Origin: Ilumatobacter sp963746265
GTDB lineage: Bacteria; Actinomycetota; Acidimicrobiia; Acidimicrobiales; Ilumatobacteraceae
Length of the DNA: 64,000 bases
Direction: 5' to 3'
Assembly (NCBI GenBank): GCA_963746265.1
Contig: CAVVAM010000014.1
Location: 372,001-436,000 of the forward strand
Shown here: positions 53,029 through 61,640 of the stretch, piece after piece
Numbering within the stretch: position 1 is the first letter of the stretch
Layout of the letters: every line of letters starts with the position of its first letter
The notes under the pieces: generated by a model
The model's input: only the letters and a program-made list of their open reading frames with translations
Database searches by the model: none
Told to the model about the DNA's origin: nothing
Program-made: the position numbers and the translations under genes

Positions 53029-54017
53029 GACGACATGGCCTCCGGTCGGTCGGTGCGCACCGACGCCCACCAGTCGACGAGATCGCGCAGGCCCTCGTCG
53101 AGCGACACCTTGGCCTCGAACCCGAGCACGTCGCGGGCTCGGGAGATGTCGGCCAGCCGGCGTGGCACCGGGTTGACCGAGCGCTCCGGGCCGTACTCGG
53201 GGGCGAGGTCGGAACCCATGGCGACACACAGGCCGGCCGCCAACTCGTTGAGGCTGGTCTCGGTGCCGCTCGCCACGTTGAACACGTCGTCGGTGACGTC
53301 GGCCTGGGCCGCCAAGACGTTCGCACGGGCGATGTCGGTGGCGTACACGAAGTCCATCGTCTGGGTGCCGTCACCGAAGATGATCGGCGACTCTCCGGCG
53401 ATGATGCGCTCCATCCACCGGATGAGCACCTCGGTGTACTTGCCGTACACATCCATACGCGGCCCGTACACGTTGAAGTACCGCAGTGCCACGTAGTCGA
53501 GCCCGAACATGTCGTTGTACGAACGCAGCAGGCCCTCGTTGAACGTCTTGATCGCGCCGTAGAGCGTTCGGTTGGCGTACGGATGGTGCCGCTCGGTGGT
53601 CGGGAATTCCTCGGCCATGCCGTACACCGACGCCGACGACGACGCGACGACCTTCTTGGCGCCGATCCGGTGGGCGGCATCGACCACGTTGAACGTGCCG
53701 TTGCCGAGCACCTCCATCGCCAGCCGAGGGTCCTCGGCGCAGTGCGTGATGCGAATCGCCGCCAGATGGAACACGAGATCGGAACCGTCGATCGCCGATG
53801 CCAGCGCATCGACGTCGCGGATGTCGCCCTCCACCACCTCGACCTTGCCGTTGGCGGTCGCGGCGGCGAGGTTGTCGAGGCGACCACGGGTGAGATCGTC
53901 GAACACGACGACGTCACCGTAGGTGCCGTCGGCCTGCCCCTCGACCAGCAGATCGACGATGTGCGACCCGATCAGACCGGCACCGCCGGTGACGAAGACC
54001 TTCTCGTACGACGCCAT
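53025..54017 (-). CDS. NAD-dependent sugar epimerase/dehydratase (UDP-glucose 4-epimerase-like)
   Basis: 330 aa from ATG at 54017, which shares one base with the preceding stop (TGATG). TGGAGLIGSHIVDLL (~9), SSSASVYGMAEEFP (~120) and the catalytic YGAIK (~147) define an extended SDR; RYFNVYGPRMDVYGKYTEV and GDGTQTMDFVYATD bind the nucleotide sugar. It likely epimerises or dehydrates UDP-GlcNAc or a related sugar to supply the aminotransferases on both sides. Confidence 0.92.
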   Translation of the reverse strand: MASYEKVFVTGGAGLIGSHIVDLLVEGQADGTYGDVVVFDDLTRGRLDNLAAATANGKVEVVEGDIRDVDALASAIDGSDLVFHLAAIRITHCAEDPRLAMEVLGNGTFNVVDAAHRIGAKKVVASSSASVYGMAEEFPTTERHHPYANRTLYGAIKTFNEGLLRSYNDMFGLDYVALRYFNVYGPRMDVYGKYTEVLIRWMERIIAGESPIIFGDGTQTMDFVYATDIARANVLAAQADVTDDVFNVASGTETSLNELAAGLCVAMGSDLAPEYGPERSVNPVPRRLADISRARDVLGFEAKVSLDEGLRDLVDWWASVRTDRPEAMSS

Positions 54018-55129
54018 CAATCGGCACCTTTCGTCTCGGCCCACTCGGTGAGCGCGGCAACGACCACGTCCTGCTGGTCGTCGGTCATTTCCGGGAACAT
54101 CGGCAGCGACATCACTTCGTCCGATGCCGTTTCGGTCAGCGGGAAATCGCCACGCTGATGGCCGAGCTCGGCGAACGCCTTCTGCAGGTGCACCGGGATC
54201 GGGTAGTGGATGCCGCTCGCGATCTCGCGTTCGGCCAGGAACGCCTGGAGTTCCTCCCGCTTGGTCGTGCGAATGGCATAGACGTGGTACACGTGCCGCA
54301 GGTCGGCCGGGGTAGCCGGTGTTCGGTACCCGAGGGGGCGGAGCGACTCGTCGTAGCGGGCCGCCAACCGGCGTCGGCTCTCGGTCCAGGCCTCGATGTG
54401 GGCCATCTTCACCCGCAGCACGGCGCCCTGCACGCCCTCCATGCGGTAGTTGAAGCCCTTGAGGTCGTGGTGGTAGCGCTGCTCGGAGCCCCAGTCACGG
54501 AGCATCGACACCGTGTGTGCGATGTCGGCGTCGTTGGTGACGACGGCACCGCCCTCGCCGTAGGCGCCGAGGTTCTTGCCGGGGTAGAAGCTGAAGCATC
54601 CGATCCGGGCGATGCCACCGACCCGCCGACCGCCGTACTCGGCTCCGTGCGACTGGGCGGCATCCTCGATGACCGTGAGACCGTGCCGACCGGCGATCTC
54701 GATGATGGGATCGAGGTCGGCGGGCAGACCGTGGAGGTGCACCGGCACGATCGCCCGGGTCGCCGGCGTGATCGCGGCCTCGATCCGGGTCGGGTCGATG
54801 TTGAGCGTCTCGGGATCGATGTCGACGAACACGGGCGTGGCGCCGGCGTAGTCGATCGCCGACACCGTGGCGATGAACGTCATCGGCGTGGTGATGACCT
54901 CGTCGCCGGGGCCGAGGCCGGCCGCCAGCATCGCCAGGTGGAGCGCACTCGTCCCCGAGTTGACCGCGACGGCGTGTTCGACGTTCACGTAGTCGGCGAA
55001 CAGCCGCTCGAACTCGGCGACGTCCGGCCCCAGCACGAAGCTGGCGTTGTCGAACACGTTCAGGACCGCGGCGTCGACGTCGTGCTTGATCGTCTGATAC
55101 TGCGCTTTGAGATCGACGAACGGGATCAT
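54017..55129 (-). CDS. DegT/DnrJ/EryC1/StrS aminotransferase, WbpE-like
   Basis: 370 aa from ATG at 55129 (MIPFVDLKAQYQTIKHDVD), the classic start of WbpE/DegT enzymes. PLP lysine in CFSFYPGKNLGAYGEGG (~188), NSGTSALHLAMLAAG (~55) and VIEDAAQSHGAEYGG (~155). WbpE makes UDP-2-acetamido-3-amino-2,3-dideoxyglucuronate from the 3-keto sugar. The nearby Gfo/Idh/MocA oxidoreductase and hexapeptide acyltransferase would be the WbpB and WbpD steps. Confidence 0.93.
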   Translation of the reverse strand: MIPFVDLKAQYQTIKHDVDAAVLNVFDNASFVLGPDVAEFERLFADYVNVEHAVAVNSGTSALHLAMLAAGLGPGDEVITTPMTFIATVSAIDYAGATPVFVDIDPETLNIDPTRIEAAITPATRAIVPVHLHGLPADLDPIIEIAGRHGLTVIEDAAQSHGAEYGGRRVGGIARIGCFSFYPGKNLGAYGEGGAVVTNDADIAHTVSMLRDWGSEQRYHHDLKGFNYRMEGVQGAVLRVKMAHIEAWTESRRRLAARYDESLRPLGYRTPATPADLRHVYHVYAIRTTKREELQAFLAEREIASGIHYPIPVHLQKAFAELGHQRGDFPLTETASDEVMSLPMFPEMTDDQQDVVVAALTEWAETKGAD

Positions 55130-55334
55130 GCCGCGCCCGCCGATCCACTCGTCTCCGTCGTTGCTGCCAACACGTGGGTCTCCTCCCGCCGCCGGATGTC
55201 CACGCGGGTCGTCGCCCGCCTGGTGCATGCTATTGCTCGAGTCGCGCTCCCCGACCCGGTTTGACCAGACATTGATGGCTCCGGACCAGGAACGGCGCAA
55301 CGTGGTCCGCCCAACGCGCAGCGCGCGGGCGCGT

Positions 55335-56342
55335 TCAGATCTCGACCGGGGCGCCCTGCCGCGCCAACGACGTGGTCGCCGCCTCGAGGATCCGGACGAT
55401 CCGGAGACCGGCGGCACCGTCGGACTGCGGCGTCGATCCGGTGTTGATGCACTCGACGAAGTGTTCCGCTTCGACCCGGAGTGCCTCGGTCACGTCGAGG
55501 CGCGGCGCCCACATGTCGCCCGTCCGGTACCCCACACGCGGCTCGAAACCCAACTGATCGGGGTCACCGAGCACGATGCCCTTGTCGTAGACCTTCACCT
55601 TCTCGCTCGCCTCGATGTCGTCGAACACGACCATCCGGTCGGAGCCGCAGATGAGCGTCTGGCGGACCTTGACCGGCGCCAGCCAGTTGACATGGAAGTG
55701 GGCGATCGTCGAGCCCTCGAAGAAGCAGGTCAGATACGCCATGTTCACCGGCTGGCCCTCGACGTGGGCGATGCCGGTCGCCGCCACCTGGGTCGGCGTC
55801 TGCCCGAGCAGGAAGTCCATGATCGACAGGTCGTGCACGGCAAGGTCCCAGAGCACGCTCACGTCGTGCTGGAACAGGCCGAGGTTCACGCGGACCGAGT
55901 CGTAGTAGTAGAGCTCGCCGAGCTGCCCGCCGCTGACGAGCTCGTGGATCTTACGGACCGCACTCGTGTAGATGAAGGTGTGATCGACCATGAGCGTCAG
56001 CCCGCGCGCGGCCGCCTCGGCCACGAGGGTCTCACCCTCGGCGACCGTCGAGGTCATCGGTTTCTCGACCATGACGTGCTTGCCGGCGGTGAGCGCCTGC
56101 ATCGAGAGCTCGAAGTGCGTCGACACCGGCGTCGCGATGACGACCGCGTCGACGTCGGGGTTGGCCAGCATGTCGGCGGGGTCGGCGTACGTCTGGACCG
56201 TGGGGTACAGCTTCTCCACGGTTTCCCGGCGTTCCGGACGCTGATCGACGACCGCGACGACACGGGCGCCGTCGACGAGGGAGAAGTTCCTCACCAGGTT
56301 CGGCCCCCAGTACCCGTAGCCGATGACGGCGATTCCGATCAT
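55335..56342 (-). CDS. Gfo/Idh/MocA-family oxidoreductase, WbpB-like
   Basis: 335 aa. The Rossmann motif VIGYGYWGPNLVRNF (~6), the hallmark VEKPMTSTVAEGE (EKP, ~95) and DLAVHDLSIMDFLLG (catalytic His region, ~165) are typical. It probably oxidises UDP-GlcNAcA at C3 with NAD+ for the WbpE-type aminotransferase. 205 bp with no gene separate it from the aminotransferase downstream, and 36 bp separate it from the acyltransferase upstream. Confidence 0.9.
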   Translation of the reverse strand: MIGIAVIGYGYWGPNLVRNFSLVDGARVVAVVDQRPERRETVEKLYPTVQTYADPADMLANPDVDAVVIATPVSTHFELSMQALTAGKHVMVEKPMTSTVAEGETLVAEAAARGLTLMVDHTFIYTSAVRKIHELVSGGQLGELYYYDSVRVNLGLFQHDVSVLWDLAVHDLSIMDFLLGQTPTQVAATGIAHVEGQPVNMAYLTCFFEGSTIAHFHVNWLAPVKVRQTLICGSDRMVVFDDIEASEKVKVYDKGIVLGDPDQLGFEPRVGYRTGDMWAPRLDVTEALRVEAEHFVECINTGSTPQSDGAAGLRIVRILEAATTSLARQGAPVEI

Positions 56343-56378
56343 GTTCGTCTCCTGTCGTGCTGCGTTGATGTCGCTGGC

Positions 56379-56978
56379 TCAGGAAGCTTCATCGTCACGT
56401 GCAGCCCGAATCTCCAGTTCGGTCTGACGAATCGCGGCATCCTGGTCGTCGCACCGCTCGCCGGCGGCGCTGACCCAGCCGACCACACGGGCCGGGTTGC
56501 CCAACACGAGCGCGTGTTCGGGCACCGACTTCGTGACCACCGAGCCGGACCCGACCATCGACCAACGGCCGATGGTGACGCCCGTGACGACCACCGTGTT
56601 GGCGCCCAGGGCGGCGCCGGTCTCGACGCGGGTTCGGCCGAGCAGCCAATCATCGGCGCTCTTGAGGGTACCGTCGGGGTTGATCGCCCGTGGGATCTTG
56701 TCGTTGGTGAACACGACGTGGGGCCCGATGAAGGCCCCGTCCTCGACATCGACACCCTCGTAGAGCGATGCGTTGTTCTGCACCTTCACGTTGTCTCCCA
56801 CGGTGACGTCGACGTCGACGAAGCTGTTGCGGCCGAACACGCAGTTCCGCCCGACCGTGGCCCCCGATCGGATCTGCACGTTGGACCAGACCTTCGTGCC
56901 GGGACCGACGACGGCGCCGTCCTCGACGGAGGCCGACGGATCGATGAAGGGTTCGGACTCAGGTCGCTGTACCGCCAT
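56379..56978 (-). CDS. Left-handed beta-helix N-acyltransferase, WbpD-like
   Basis: 199 aa from ATG at 56978, the last good start before the divergent gene. FIDPSASVEDGAVVGPGTKVWSN (~12) opens a hexapeptide beta-helix, followed by NCVFGRNSFVDVDVTVGDNVKVQNNASLYEG and VFTNDKIPRAI, typical of WbpD/WlbB N-acetyltransferases that acetylate a 3-amino sugar acid. The C-terminal ~40 residues (ERCDDQDAAIRQTELEIRAA) are an extra helix. The start lies only 21 bp from the divergent glycosyltransferase start. Confidence 0.9.
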   Translation of the reverse strand: MAVQRPESEPFIDPSASVEDGAVVGPGTKVWSNVQIRSGATVGRNCVFGRNSFVDVDVTVGDNVKVQNNASLYEGVDVEDGAFIGPHVVFTNDKIPRAINPDGTLKSADDWLLGRTRVETGAALGANTVVVTGVTIGRWSMVGSGSVVTKSVPEHALVLGNPARVVGWVSAAGERCDDQDAAIRQTELEIRAARDDEAS

Positions 56979-56999
56979 GGAGCAACTACCGTAGCGCCG

Positions 57000-58127
57000 G
57001 TGGCGGAACCTCCCGAAGATTCCTCGGCCGACGCTCCCGGCCCACGGCGCCCGACCGTCGTGTTCGCGATGGAGCAGCACCTGGGGCATCGCACGTACTA
57101 CGAGAACCTGCGGGCCCACATCGGCGACGACCGCTGTGACGCCGTCTGGGTGCCGGTCGACTACACGATCGACCCCCGTCTCGACCGCCTCCCGATCCCG
57201 CAGTCGGTCAAGACCGCCTGGTCGGCCAGACGAGAGGTTCGCACCGGCGTCGCCTCGACCGACGCCGACGTGCACGTGTTCAACACCCAGGTTCCGGCCG
57301 TGCTCGGGGGGCGAGCCGCACGATCGAAGCCGTACATCGCGATCACCGACGTCACGCCCAAGCAGTACGACCGGATGGCGGAGGGCTACGACCACCGGCC
57401 CGACCGGCCGGGACCGGTCGGCTGGGTCAAGGACCGGCTGAACCGCAAGATGTTCAACGACGCCACGTGGTGTGTCGGGTGGAGCCAGTGGGCCTGCGAC
57501 TCGATGGTCGCCGACTACGGCGTCGACCGTTCGAAGACCCGGGCGATCCCGCCGGGCGTCGACACCAGTGTCTGGCAGCCCGGCCCCGAACGCGACGACG
57601 ATGCGTTCAGGATCCTGTTCGTCGGCGGCGACTTCCGCCGCAAGGGCGGCGAACAACTGCTCGCGGCGTTCACGTCGCTCCCGACGAACGCCGAGCTGAC
57701 ACTGGTGACCAAGTCCGACGTCCCGCGCACCGATCGCGTGCGCGTGATCAGCGATCTCGTGCCGAACGATTCCCGCCTCGTCGATCTGTACCGGACGAGT
57801 GACGTGTTCGCACTTCCCACACTGGCCGAGACGTTCGGGATCGCGGCAGCCGAGGCCGCCGCGTCCGGGCTCCCGGTCGTGGCCACCGACGTCGGCGGAC
57901 TCCCCGACATCGTGGAGGACGGGGTCAGCGGCTACACCGTGCCGCCCGGCGATGCCGACGCGCTGGCGGCTGCGCTGGATCGGCTGACCGACTCGGCCGA
58001 ACGCCGCCGGCTGGGCGAGGCCGCACGTCGGCACGCGGTCGAGCGGCTCGACGCGGCGACCAACGCCCACCGGTTGATGGACCTCGTCGACGCGGCGGCC
58101 CGACCGGGTACTGCGCCGGGGCGATGA
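57000..58127 (+). CDS. Glycosyltransferase family 4-like, paralogue of the 26191-27324 gene
   Basis: 375 aa from GTG at 57000 (ATG at 57069 possible). It shares with the paralogue NTQVPAVLGG, DVTPKQYDRMA, WSQWACDSMVADYGVDRSKT, AIPPGVDTSVW and RILFVGGDFRRKGG. The C-terminal EAAASGLPVVATDVGGLPDIV is the donor-sugar region (E-x7-E). It runs in an operon with the three genes after it, each joined by ATGA or GTGA overlaps or short gaps. Confidence 0.9.
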   Translation: MAEPPEDSSADAPGPRRPTVVFAMEQHLGHRTYYENLRAHIGDDRCDAVWVPVDYTIDPRLDRLPIPQSVKTAWSARREVRTGVASTDADVHVFNTQVPAVLGGRAARSKPYIAITDVTPKQYDRMAEGYDHRPDRPGPVGWVKDRLNRKMFNDATWCVGWSQWACDSMVADYGVDRSKTRAIPPGVDTSVWQPGPERDDDAFRILFVGGDFRRKGGEQLLAAFTSLPTNAELTLVTKSDVPRTDRVRVISDLVPNDSRLVDLYRTSDVFALPTLAETFGIAAAEAAASGLPVVATDVGGLPDIVEDGVSGYTVPPGDADALAAALDRLTDSAERRRLGEAARRHAVERLDAATNAHRLMDLVDAAARPGTAPGR

Positions 58128-59353
58128 CCGCAGTTCGCCGCGCCGCCGGTGGTGTCGTCGGCGGCGCGGCCGCGATCGGTTCGATCGTCGTCGCGGCACC
58201 CTCCGTGTATCTCGGCCTCCTGACGATCGCAGGATGGCGGCGTCCGGCGCCGGCGCACCCGAGTGTTCACCCCACCACCCGCTTCGTGGTCCTGGTGCCG
58301 GCACACGACGAGGCGTCGGGGATCGGAGCGACCCTGGAATCGCTGCTCGCCGTCGACTATCCGGACGAGCTCTACGACGTACACGTGGTCGCCGACAACT
58401 GCACGGACACCACGGCCGACGTCGTCCGTCGTCATGGCGTGCGAGCCCACGAGCGCGACGATCTCGACCACCCGGGCAAGGGCGCCGCGCTCAACTGGCT
58501 CCACGACCGGCTCGTCGCCGAGGCCGACCCGTTCGACGCCGTCGCGATCGTCGACGCCGACACCTCCGTCGATGCACAGTTCCTCCGGGCGATGGACCGT
58601 GCCCTCGCCGAGGGCGCCGACGCGGCCCAGGGCTTCTATTCCGTCCGCGATCCCGAGGCGTCGACGTCGACGTCGTTCCGGTACGCCGCGCTCGCGTGCC
58701 GGCACCACCTCCGTGCGCTCGGACGGTACCGGATCGGCGCGTCGTGCGGTCTGTACGGGAACGGGATGGTATTCCGACGGGCAGTGCTCGAGGGACGCCG
58801 TTGGTCCGGCCACCTCGTCGAGGACGCCGAGTTCCAGAACGAACTGCTCCTCGACGGACTGCTCGTCCGGTACGTCCCGGACGCCGTCGTCCGCGCGGAG
58901 ATGCCGACCACGACAGCGGCCGCCACCACCCAGAACGAGCGATGGGAGCGCGGTCGCCTCCAACTCGCGGGGCGGTTCGTACCCGTTCATCTCCGGCGTA
59001 CCATCGGCGGTCCGAATCGTGTCGCCCACGCCGATGCGGTGGCCGATCACCTCGTTCCTCCGCTGTCGGCGCTCGTCGGTCTCCAGGTCGTCGCCACGGT
59101 GGCCTCGGCGCTGATCGGGCGGCGCGGTGGGGCCCGGCGGGCACTCCTGACGGGCACCGCAGCGATCGGCGTGGTGATCGCCCACACCCTGATCGGGCTG
59201 CAGTCGGTCGGCGCCTCGCGACGTCACTACACCGCCCTCCTCCGGGCCCCCGAGATGATCATCTGGAAGATCGGGGTGATGGCGAAGGCTGCGACGCCGA
59301 ACGCCGACGTGGCCTGGACTCGCACACGACGCAACGACGAGGAGGAACCGTGA
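58124..59353 (+). CDS. Membrane glycosyltransferase family 2
   Basis: 409 aa, ATGA overlap with the previous gene. An N-terminal signal-anchor (VVGGAAAIGSIVVAAPSVYLGLLTIA) precedes a GT2 domain with VVLVPAHDEASGIGATLESL (~50), HVVADNCTDTT (~87), IVDADTSVDAQFL (~143) and the acceptor motif LVEDAEFQNELLLDG, then NERWERGR (QxxRW-like). Two or three hydrophobic segments close the protein (~305-375). This looks like a processive or membrane-bound transferase rather than a soluble one. Confidence 0.9.
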   Translation: MTAVRRAAGGVVGGAAAIGSIVVAAPSVYLGLLTIAGWRRPAPAHPSVHPTTRFVVLVPAHDEASGIGATLESLLAVDYPDELYDVHVVADNCTDTTADVVRRHGVRAHERDDLDHPGKGAALNWLHDRLVAEADPFDAVAIVDADTSVDAQFLRAMDRALAEGADAAQGFYSVRDPEASTSTSFRYAALACRHHLRALGRYRIGASCGLYGNGMVFRRAVLEGRRWSGHLVEDAEFQNELLLDGLLVRYVPDAVVRAEMPTTTAAATTQNERWERGRLQLAGRFVPVHLRRTIGGPNRVAHADAVADHLVPPLSALVGLQVVATVASALIGRRGGARRALLTGTAAIGVVIAHTLIGLQSVGASRRHYTALLRAPEMIIWKIGVMAKAATPNADVAWTRTRRNDEEEP

Positions 59354-60450
59354 CGCGACCGCCACTGCTCCTGTACGGCATCCCGATCGAGAACGTCACG
59401 CTCGACGAGACCGTCGACCTGATCGGCCGACTCGTGACACGCGGTCGCGCCACCGCTTCGACGCACCAGGTGGCGACCGTCAACGTCGACTTCCTGGCCA
59501 ACGCGGTCGACGACGAGATGATCGCGACGATCCTGCGACACGCCGACCTGTGTCTCGCTGACGGCATGCCACTCGTCTGGGCCGGCTCACGACTGGGCAT
59601 GCCGGTCGTCGAACGCGTCGCGGGAGCGGATCTGGTGCCACGGTTGTTCGACCAGTCGCAGACGACCGGCTGGCACGTCCACGTGTTCGGTTCGAGTCCG
59701 GACGTCGCCGCCCGCTCCGAGATCTTGGTCGGTGAGCGCTACCCGGATGCCGTCGTCACGTTCGATCCCGGGCCGATGGTGGATCGCGACGGAAGCGTCG
59801 GCGACGAGGCGCTCGACCGCCTGGCCGCCGAAGACGCCGACATCGTCTGCGTCGCCCTCGGCAACCCCAAGCAGGAGCACTTCATCCGACGCCATCGAGA
59901 TCGGATCGGGGCTCCGGTCATGATCGGTGTCGGCGGCTCGCTCGACATGATGGTCGGCGAACGGAGGCGGGCCCCCGAGTGGGTGCAGCGGGTCGGCCTC
60001 GAATGGGTCGTGCGAGCCGCCCAGGAGCCCAAGCGGCTCGGGGTCCGCTACGCCCGGGACATCCAGACGATGGGCCCGTGGCTGTTCCGTCAATGGCGGG
60101 CCAGTCGGGCGCGCCGTTCGTTGCCGGGACTGCACATCGAGCACGGGTCCGACGCCGTGGCGGTAGGACTCGGCGGGACACCCCAGGCAACGCTCGACGA
60201 CTGGACGGCGGCCGCGGCACGGCTCGCCGGCGGCGGGACGACCCTCCGTATCGACCCGACCGCTGCGATCCGGCTCAACGACCGGGCGGTGGCATGGGTC
60301 GTCGGTCTGGTGCGCGAGGCGAGGCGAGCCGACGTACCGGTGGTGTGGGCGGCGGCGCCCGACCGGCTCGTCCCCACGTTCACCGAGCTCGGCGTCACGT
60401 CGTCCACGCTCGCCTGCGACGAGGAGTGGCGCCCCGAACACGCAGAATGA
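59350..60450 (+). CDS. WecG/TagA/CpsF glycosyltransferase with C-terminal STAS-like domain
   Basis: 366 aa from GTG at 59350 (GTGA overlap). Residues 1-~245 are a complete GT26 (WecG/TagA/CpsF) domain: TVNVDFLANAVDD (catalytic Asp region), LADGMPLVWAGSRLG, VALGNPKQEHFI and IGVGGSLDMMVGERRRAPEW. These enzymes add ManNAc(A)- or glucose-type sugars to lipid-linked primers. The ~110 residues beyond the usual end (TTLRIDPTAAIRLNDRAVAW, then REARRADVPVVWAAAPDRLV) look like a STAS/anti-anti-sigma fold, an uncommon fusion. Confidence 0.88.
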   Translation: MTRPPLLLYGIPIENVTLDETVDLIGRLVTRGRATASTHQVATVNVDFLANAVDDEMIATILRHADLCLADGMPLVWAGSRLGMPVVERVAGADLVPRLFDQSQTTGWHVHVFGSSPDVAARSEILVGERYPDAVVTFDPGPMVDRDGSVGDEALDRLAAEDADIVCVALGNPKQEHFIRRHRDRIGAPVMIGVGGSLDMMVGERRRAPEWVQRVGLEWVVRAAQEPKRLGVRYARDIQTMGPWLFRQWRASRARRSLPGLHIEHGSDAVAVGLGGTPQATLDDWTAAAARLAGGGTTLRIDPTAAIRLNDRAVAWVVGLVREARRADVPVVWAAAPDRLVPTFTELGVTSSTLACDEEWRPEHAE

Positions 60451-60516
60451 CGTCCTGGCGCGATCTTGAACGATAAGCCGAAGCCACAAGTTCGGTGTGA
60501 CGACTACGATGGCGAC

Positions 60517-61638
60517 ATGGCGACGGAGGCGGCAAGCGACCACGAACGACAGGGGTCATCGGCACCGGCGTTCTGGTGGCGACTGACCGACAACGCCTTC
60601 CGGCGGCTCGTCTGGCTCCTCCTGCCGATCGTGGTGTTCGCCGGGTTGGGGGTGTGGCAGGCGAACCAGACGCTCGAGCTGTACCGGTCGAGCGGCTTGC
60701 TGAGCGCGGCGAACAACCCGCTGGTGCCGGAGCAGCAGATCGGCGGGGTGGCCCAGGCGGCGTTCTGGGAGACACCCGCCGATGCATCGAGCCGGACCAT
60801 CAACGAACAGCTGCGCACCGACTCGTTCGTCGAGACCGTCGCCGAACGTAGCGGTCTCGACGGGGCCATCAACCAGGGATTGCTCGACCTGACGGTCGTG
60901 CGGGACGCGGTCTGGTCGTCGAGCAGTGGCTCGTCACTGGTCAACGTGAACGCAGTCTGGGGCGATCCGCAGACCGCCCACGGTCTCGTCGACGGCACCA
61001 TCGCCGCCTACCTCGAGTTCATCGCGGAATCTGTCGCCAGCCAGTCGTCGCAAGCCGTGGTGTTCTACCAGGACCAGCTGACGGAGTTCGAGGCCGAGGT
61101 CGAGGCCGCACAGGCCGAGCTCGAGCAGTTCGTGACCGAAGTCGAGGCCACCGAGCGCGCGGCCGGCAACGAGCAGCGATCGATCCTCGTCGATCTCCAG
61201 ATCACGAGCCTCACGAACGCACTCGAAGCCGCCGAATCGAAGGTGCTGAGCACACAGGACCAGATCGCCGCGGCAGAGCTGCAGGTGACGCAGTCGCGCA
61301 GCGAGGCGGGCAGCAGCCTCACGGTGATCGACGCTCCGGAAGTCCCGACGGCACCGCAGTCGACGCTCATGAAGCGAGCCAGCATGGTGATCTCGTTCAC
61401 ACTGCTCGGCGTCGTGATCATGCTCGGAGCGCTCGTGATCGGCACCGTGCTCGACCAGTCCGTGGCATCGGCCGCCGACCTACGCGGGATCGAGGGCGTG
61501 GAGTTCGTCGCCACCGTACCCGTACTGCGATTCGCGTCGACGCAGGCCGCCGACCGCGGAGGCCGGAGGAGTCGCCGGGGTCGACAACGCTCCCGTGAAT
61601 CCGAACCCGTCGTCGATCGTGAAACGGTGAGCGTCTGA
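60517..61638 (+). CDS. Wzz-type chain-length/co-polymerase protein
   Basis: 373 aa from ATG at 60517; a TTG 51 bp earlier is less likely. Topology: TM1 at ~25-45 (RRLVWLLLPIVVFAGLG), a long extracytoplasmic helical region with a coiled coil (~185-265, QDQLTEFEAEVEAAQAELEQF) and TM2 at ~290-315 (VISFTLLGVVIMLGALVIG), then a basic cytoplasmic tail (RGGRRSRRGRQRSRE). This is the polysaccharide co-polymerase arrangement. In Gram-positive systems the cytoplasmic tail activates a separate CpsD-like kinase, and the next gene encodes such a protein. Confidence 0.88.
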   Translation: MATEAASDHERQGSSAPAFWWRLTDNAFRRLVWLLLPIVVFAGLGVWQANQTLELYRSSGLLSAANNPLVPEQQIGGVAQAAFWETPADASSRTINEQLRTDSFVETVAERSGLDGAINQGLLDLTVVRDAVWSSSSGSSLVNVNAVWGDPQTAHGLVDGTIAAYLEFIAESVASQSSQAVVFYQDQLTEFEAEVEAAQAELEQFVTEVEATERAAGNEQRSILVDLQITSLTNALEAAESKVLSTQDQIAAAELQVTQSRSEAGSSLTVIDAPEVPTAPQSTLMKRASMVISFTLLGVVIMLGALVIGTVLDQSVASAADLRGIEGVEFVATVPVLRFASTQAADRGGRRSRRGRQRSRESEPVVDRETVSV

Positions 61639-61640
61639 GC

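Noticed and set aside
55107..56999. An upstream extension of the glycosyltransferase frame at 57000
   Set aside because: The frame is open by chance across minus-strand genes with clear functions; homology to the paralogue begins only after the GTG at 57000.
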